Assembly (NCBI GenBank): GCA_030628905.1
Contig: DAOVQB010000218.1
Location: 1-7,302, forward strand
Source: DAOVQB01 sp023128935
GTDB taxonomy: Bacteria; Eisenbacteria; RBG-16-71-46; CAIMUX01; WJJG01
DNA: 7,302 nucleotides
Direction: 5' to 3'
Shown: positions 5,287-7,302 of the stretch, in pieces
Position numbering within the stretch: the stretch's first letter is position 1
Layout of the letters: each line of letters starts with the position of its first letter
Notes under the pieces: model-generated
The model's database searches: none
Seen by the model: the letters and a program-made list of their open reading frames with translations, nothing else
What the model was told of the DNA's origin: nothing
Translations under genes and position numbers: made by a program

Positions 5287-6557
5287 CACGGTTCCCTCGT
5301 CGAGTCTGCAACCAGCCGCAGCCCAGGTTGCGTCAGCTCTGCCAGCGGGTTCATGTTCAGGTCGGGATCATGCCGGATGAGCGTTCCTGGGCCGATCAGA
5401 TGGAGTTCGTCGGCGAGCAATGCTCCCTCGACCTTGATCGGGTCGGTGGCATACAGCTGTGGCCCCCAGAGCTCGCCTGTGCAGTAGAAAACCCCCTCCA
5501 GGCCGCAGGCCACTGTTGTGTCCGCACCGCCCATTGAGAATGTCAGCGAATCTGCCTTGATCTTCATATGCAGGTTGCCCTGCACGAGAAGGGCGGGGAG
5601 CCGGTCCGGATCGGGCGAGCGGTGATAGTAGCGGTATGCCTGCGAGAGCCAACTGCCCACGATGACGTCATTTGCATTGAGAACCACGATGCAGGCCTCG
5701 GCGGCGACCTGGTAGAAGTAGACATCCCCTCCGGCAGCATCGATCCAGTAGATGGCCCTGGCGGAAGGGGAGCCGTTGGGGTTGCTGTCACGCGTGAAGA
5801 CGCTGTTCAAAAAGAATCCAGACATGGGCAGCCCGACCTCTTCGCCGGCGTCCTGGAACCAGGAGAAATCCACCGCGGGCATAGTCAGGGAGTCGGAGAC
5901 GAAGAAGACGTCCGTGTCTGCATCGTCCAGACTGGCGGAGACCGTCTCGCCCGTCAGTGTGGTGATATCGCCACGCACCAGTACGCCACTGCCCTGATCC
6001 AACACGCTGCCGTTTGAGCGCAGCCGGCCTTCTACATCGACGCCCTGCAGGCCGATATAGTCGCGGCCATAGGCCACCTGCCGCAGCGCTTCGTGGGGGA
6101 ATGGCACGTAGTCGGCAACGAGCGAGCGGGTGAAGTTCGCCGCGGTTGCAGCGGATGAAAGGCGCACCGTATCCGCGGTCGATGACCCCGCGCTCCCGTC
6201 GGGTTCAATCATTCCGTCTTCGGGATCTGTGGCCACCACCGTGACAGTGCCGTTGCCAATCGGTTTTGCACTGATCCATGTGCCTGTGCCCAGGTCGGTG
6301 CCCCAGGTGCGTGAGCTGATTGTCAGCCGCGCGCCGTTCTCCAGCCCGGCTTGCGCATAGACCAACGCCTCCGTGCTGCCGCGCAGTTGCTGGCGCGTCT
6401 CCATGCGCATCCCAGCTTCGTAGGCCGCACCGATCACCAGCATCGTCACCAGCAGGGTGACGATCATGGCGGCCAGCAGAATGCTGCCCCTTGCGCCCGA
6501 GGGGGCATCAGAGGTTATGCAGGGCGACGAATCCGGCACGGCGCTCCATCTCCCCAT
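5286..6557 (-). CDS. PilX-N-type membrane-anchored pilus assembly protein
   Basis: This protein of about 423 residues has a PilX/GspK-like N-terminus: ARGSILLAAMIVTLLVTMLV forms a helix at about 25-45, followed by an amphipathic stretch with TEALVYAQAGLENGARL (about 61-77), like the region after the helix in PilX-type proteins. The rest (about 90-420) is a large exported domain rich in Gly, Asp, Ser and Thr, with short beta-strand patterns (for example GLQGVDVEGRLRSNGSV and VEGALLADELHLIGPG) that suggest a repetitive beta fold. It is far longer than ordinary PilX. The classic Glu +5 prepilin motif is not obvious. The start is uncertain: the ATG at 6557 has no ribosome site, while a GTG at 6539 has GGAG just upstream. 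It overlaps the preceding gene at its start and pilV at its stop. Confidence 0.75.
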   Translation of the reverse strand: MGRWSAVPDSSPCITSDAPSGARGSILLAAMIVTLLVTMLVIGAAYEAGMRMETRQQLRGSTEALVYAQAGLENGARLTISSRTWGTDLGTGTWISAKPIGNGTVTVVATDPEDGMIEPDGSAGSSTADTVRLSSAATAANFTRSLVADYVPFPHEALRQVAYGRDYIGLQGVDVEGRLRSNGSVLDQGSGVLVRGDITTLTGETVSASLDDADTDVFFVSDSLTMPAVDFSWFQDAGEEVGLPMSGFFLNSVFTRDSNPNGSPSARAIYWIDAAGGDVYFYQVAAEACIVVLNANDVIVGSWLSQAYRYYHRSPDPDRLPALLVQGNLHMKIKADSLTFSMGGADTTVACGLEGVFYCTGELWGPQLYATDPIKVEGALLADELHLIGPGTLIRHDPDLNMNPLAELTQPGLRLVADSTREP

Positions 6558-7302
6558 TGCGTTTGAGTGTCAGCAGATAGGACACACCAATTGTATCGGC
6601 CACTGTCTCGGTTACCTCCGTCAGCTTTGGCGTTACCTGGAAGCCATGCAGGCGATAGAAGACCTCCTCGTCGATCCTTTGTGCCTTCCAGCTGGTCCCT
6701 TCATTGTCACTCTCGCGATAGCACATGCCGTTCTGGGGCCATTCGCCGGGGTCGCAGTCCTTGATCCTCTCGCGCTGGATGTGGCCAGCGTAACTGTTCC
6801 CGCCGCTGCCATCTGGGCGCAGAACGAGCCAGTAGTGTCCTCCTGCCGCGATCGGGGTGCTGTCGACAGTCGTCAGCGACACCTCATACCACTCGTATAA
6901 GGCCGTGAGACTGTTGCGGTCGATGCGGCCCTCCGCAAGGAGCGTCCCCGGGTAGGCGTCTGGCGATGTGTCGGCCTCGTAGACCTCCACCAGGAGGTCC
7001 ACTTGGGCGGGAAGGTGGTCCTTTGCAATCACACGCAGGGCGGTGCGAGAGAAGGCTGCGAAATCTTCCGGCGGTTCCCAAAATTCCTCCGCGCACCAGT
7101 CATCATCCTGGACCCTGCGCTGCCCCCGATCCCTGTACTCACAGTCCGTCGATGCCACCCAGGCGTCCCAGTCACCCTCCTCGAATTTCACGACGATCTT
7201 CTCGAGCGTGTCGGGGAGGCATTTCTCGGAGGTATAGGACCGCGAAACCGTGTAGAGGTTGAAGCAGAGCGTATCGACATCTGCAGCGACCGCGCGCAAT
7301 GC
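6508..7302 (-). CDS. PilW-like minor pilin, C-terminal part, with inserted beta-sandwich-like domain
   Basis: The reading frame is open through the right edge, so the N-terminus, including any prepilin signal, lies outside the window; about 264 residues are visible. The start of the visible part (RAVAADVDTLCFNLY) and the end (YLLTLKRNGEMERRAGFVALHNL region) resemble PilW-type minor pilins, whose last strand often ends in VALRN. Between them, about 97-162, a stretch with VDLLVEVYEAD, PGTLLAEGRID, EWYEVSL and AAGGHYWLVLRPDG matches the pattern of jelly-roll domains common in exported proteins (choice-of-anchor type). Six cysteines (about 12, 27, 53, 69, 182, 193) could form disulfides. Its stop lies inside the next gene. 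The function call is by pattern and context only. Confidence 0.6.
   Translation of the reverse strand, partial: ALRAVAADVDTLCFNLYTVSRSYTSEKCLPDTLEKIVVKFEEGDWDAWVASTDCEYRDRGQRRVQDDDWCAEEFWEPPEDFAAFSRTALRVIAKDHLPAQVDLLVEVYEADTSPDAYPGTLLAEGRIDRNSLTALYEWYEVSLTTVDSTPIAAGGHYWLVLRPDGSGGNSYAGHIQRERIKDCDPGEWPQNGMCYRESDNEGTSWKAQRIDEEVFYRLHGFQVTPKLTEVTETVADTIGVSYLLTLKRNGEMERRAGFVALHNL

Overview
The window is GC-rich bacterial DNA. Almost all of it (positions 397 to the right edge) is one tightly packed leftward operon for a type IV pilus or type II secretion-like machine. The secretin, the inner-membrane alignment proteins and the prepilin-type proteins point to a diderm (Gram-negative-type) bacterium. 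The genes are too divergent for me to name a phylum; an uncultured lineage is likely but not shown.

Layout, in transcription order on the minus strand: (1) the C-terminal part of a PilW-like minor pilin carrying an extra beta-sandwich-like domain (right edge to 6508); (2) a PilX-N-type membrane-anchored protein with a large exported domain (6557-5286); (3) a PilV/GspI-like prepilin with a clear cleavage motif (5286-4678); (4) PilM (4697-3591); (5) PilN (3594-2986); (6) a 137-base gap holding two tandem copies of a 48-base unit, each readable as a 15-codon mini-ORF that directly abuts the next start; (7) PilO (2848-2309); (8) a PilP/GspC-like protein (2306-1764); (9) a short secretin, PilQ/GspD family (1767-397). 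Most junctions are start/stop overlaps or gaps of a few bases, so the genes are probably co-transcribed and translationally coupled. The promoter lies beyond the right edge.

How they would work together: PilM (cytoplasm) docks on the N-terminal INLIP motif of PilN. PilN and PilO pair through the inner membrane and periplasm. The PilP-like protein links them to the secretin pore in the outer membrane. The three upstream proteins resemble the minor-pilin tip or priming complex. No motor ATPase, platform protein, prepilin peptidase or major pilin is seen here.

The left 396 bases have no convincing protein gene. They hold a possible 23S rRNA 3' end on the plus strand (weak call), a perfect 26-base inverted repeat with a nested hairpin (149-256), and eight degenerate copies of a 14-base tandem repeat (287-398) that run into the secretin stop codon. 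The most unusual signal in the window is the pair of mini-ORFs in front of pilO: the two copies differ at four bases, and every difference leaves the start, stop and frame usable.
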